Notes under the pieces: generated by a model
Databases searched by the model: none
Seen by the model: only the letters and a program-made list of their open reading frames with translations
Told to the model about the DNA's origin: nothing
Assembly: GCA_013214575.1 (NCBI GenBank)
Contig: JABSSD010000071.1
Span: forward strand, 54,274 to 118,273
DNA length: 64,000 bases
Direction of reading: 5' to 3'
Source of the DNA: Paracoccaceae bacterium
GTDB lineage: Bacteria > Pseudomonadota > Alphaproteobacteria > Rhodobacterales > Rhodobacteraceae
Part shown: positions 63,093 through 64,000 of the stretch, in pieces
Numbering within the stretch: the stretch's first letter is position 1
Layout of the letters: every line of letters starts with the position of its first letter
Position numbers and translations under genes: made by a program

Positions 63093-63371
63093 ATGTCTGA
63101 TATTGCATTGAGGGCTCGGATCACTGGACGTGTACAGGGTGTGGCTTTCCGCGCCTGGACGCGTTCAGAAGCTAAACAGCGCGGTCTTTCAGGCTGGGTC
63201 CGCAACGAATCTGATGGCTCTGTACATGCTCTGTTCATAGGTCCGGCTCCCCACGTAGCTGAGATGGTGCGCGCTCTGAGCAATGGCCCGCCTGCCGCCC
63301 GTGTCATCGATGTCCAGACTGAAAATGCCGAGCCTGATCAGGAGTTCACAAGCTTCCAGATCATTCGGTAA
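63093..63371 (+). CDS. acyP: Acylphosphatase
   Basis: 92 residues. Hydrolyses acyl-phosphates such as carbamoyl- or 1,3-bisphosphoglyceryl phosphate in the cytoplasm. The family core GRVQGVAFRAWTRSEAKQRG carries the conserved arginine (GVAFR), and LSGWVRNESDGSVHALFIG carries the catalytic asparagine. Start ATG 63093. The 62899-63092 gap shows nothing recognisable. Confidence 0.92.
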   Translation: MSDIALRARITGRVQGVAFRAWTRSEAKQRGLSGWVRNESDGSVHALFIGPAPHVAEMVRALSNGPPAARVIDVQTENAEPDQEFTSFQIIR

Positions 63372-63705
63372 ACTGTCACAGGCAATACCGGATATTTCTC
63401 CTGTTGGGATACAGTCTGACTGAGTGAATAAGTATGGGTGCCCATACTTAATGAATAAGATTGAACTTTTAGTGCCCTGAACTTCCGTCCTGGCAACCTG
63501 CAGGAAAGGGCGGACTTTGTAGTCATTCACAGTTGTTGCCCCAACTGGAGCGAAGGGTCCGCTGCGGTCACTTGTTCAATTTCCGCCTAAAGACCTCTTT
63601 CGACCAAGGCTGTGTGACAACTCGGGGCCGGAAGCTCTGTCGTCGCATTCAAAAGCCCGTTCAACTGGACGAGAGAGTGACGATAATGGGCGTTTTCGAC
63701 CGTTC
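63372..63705. other. Non-coding stretch with decayed repeats at integrase boundary
   Basis: About 330 bp without a supported gene. It holds the 22-bp palindrome at 63429-63450 and imperfect copies of a GTCA-N-T...TTCAATT-type motif. It looks like eroded DNA between the acylphosphatase gene and the integrase remnant. Confidence 0.5.
63429..63450. repeat. 22-bp palindrome
   Basis: TAAGTATGGG and CCCATACTTA are exact complements around a TG centre. Could be an operator, a recombination site or a short hairpin; nothing in the sequence decides. Confidence 0.6.
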
Positions 63706-63769
63706 TCAATCTACTACTGGCGGAGTTTTCACACAGCCTTGGCCGGAAGCAGTCATTGGTTCAATTGCC
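63519..63769. repeat. Three imperfect copies of a 21-22-bp motif
   Basis: GTAGTCATTCAC... at 63519-63540, GCGGTCACTTGTTCAATTTCC-like at 63564-63584, and GCAGTCATTGGTTCAATTGCC-like at 63749-63769. The last two match at 16 of 21 positions. A shared CCGGAAGC precedes the region at 63743-63750 and near 63631. They resemble degenerate spacer DNA that I associate with Roseobacter island edges. Confidence 0.4.
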
Positions 63770-64000
63770 GTCCAACGACAGCTGTCAGCCCTTTTACGAC
63801 CTTGGTGCGCGGTGCAGCATCCGACACGCAGGGCGGACATCTGAGCAGCTTTGACAGCGGTCACCTCCGACTTTCGATGTTCAACAGGATCAATGCCCTG
63901 CCAGATCATTTCACGCGCCTCGCGGGCCCTTTGCCGGGCCGCTCCAAGAGACACGTCGGGATACCCTCCAAGCCCCAAGTTCCTTCTGTTTGAATCGATC
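63706..64000 (-). pseudogene. Truncated tyrosine integrase, N-terminal part, entering from right edge
   Basis: The frame entering from 64000 reads NRRNLGLGGYPDVSLGAARQ, then RAREAREMIWQGIDPVEHRK, which fits the arm-binding (DUF4102) domain of phage/island tyrosine integrases. Similarity ends near AVKAAQMSA; the following residues (CCTAHQGRKRADSCRW...) are unrelated and stop at 63706. The catalytic domain with the Arg-His-Arg-Tyr set is therefore missing. Probably the remnant of an element that used the nearby tRNA-Ser; only the first part is visible. Confidence 0.75.

Overview
The window looks like the chromosome of a marine Rhodobacterales (Roseobacter-group) alphaproteobacterium. It is GC-rich and densely packed, and many gene pairs overlap by ATGA. 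It carries a periplasmic Tat-exported formate dehydrogenase with the DUF3305/DUF3306/TorD/DUF6505 neighbourhood usual in this order, many ABC and TRAP uptake systems, non-phosphorylative sugar oxidation genes, and short intergenic hairpin repeats ending in an AAGAAGAAG-like or CCAGATGAAG-like tail. This assignment comes from gene content and recalled family knowledge; no database search was run.

Layout. (1) 1-1622: 3'-truncated pgi behind a LacI-type palindrome. (2) 1832-11891: two divergent operons for amino-sugar and cell-wall sugar use. The leftward operon is murQ, an ABC sugar importer and a Gfo/Idh/MocA oxidoreductase. The rightward operon is a BadF/MurK-like kinase, a GntR regulator, a SIS deaminase/isomerase and nagA. 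A 21-bp perfect inverted repeat sits in the shared control region. Together they would convert imported MurNAc/GlcNAc-type sugars to fructose-6-P, which pgi can take on. (3) 12195-26259: tungstate importer tupBCA, then formate dehydrogenase fdhABC with its accessory genes (Mrp, a multi-[4Fe-4S] protein, DUF3305, DUF3306, TorD, a small Tat protein). (4) 26374-29979: a 44-residue ORF coupled to an NtrC-like regulator that lacks GAFTGA, convergent with a Cache/HAMP histidine kinase. (5) 30196-31224: gap, with a palindrome nearly identical to the one at pgi.

(6) 31436-40484: a seven-gene leftward operon of N-formylglutamate amidohydrolase-like enzyme, TRAP transporter (DctQ, DctM, DctP), glutamine-synthetase-like ligase, aldehyde dehydrogenase and Fe-alcohol dehydrogenase, divergent from an RpiR regulator. 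This set fits a complete gamma-glutamylation route for an amino alcohol. (7) 40728-51888: xylose regulon (xylB, xylA, galM; ROK regulator; xylFHG) with a shared 30-bp candidate operator. A MauG-like di-haem protein and a CRTAC1/FG-GAP protein are embedded in it. (8) 51949-62516: L-fucose-type deoxysugar locus (aldo/keto reductase, IclR regulator, ABC importer, two enolase-superfamily enzymes, mutarotase, SDR, FAH-type hydrolase) ending in pyruvate and lactate. (9) 62517-64000: hairpins and repeats, tRNA-Ser(GCT), acylphosphatase, decayed non-coding repeats and a truncated tyrosine integrase entering from the right edge.

The common theme is coordinated uptake and oxidation of algal and cell-wall sugars and small amines. 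Every ABC or TRAP solute-binding-protein gene that is followed by downstream operon genes has a GC-rich intercistronic hairpin after it.
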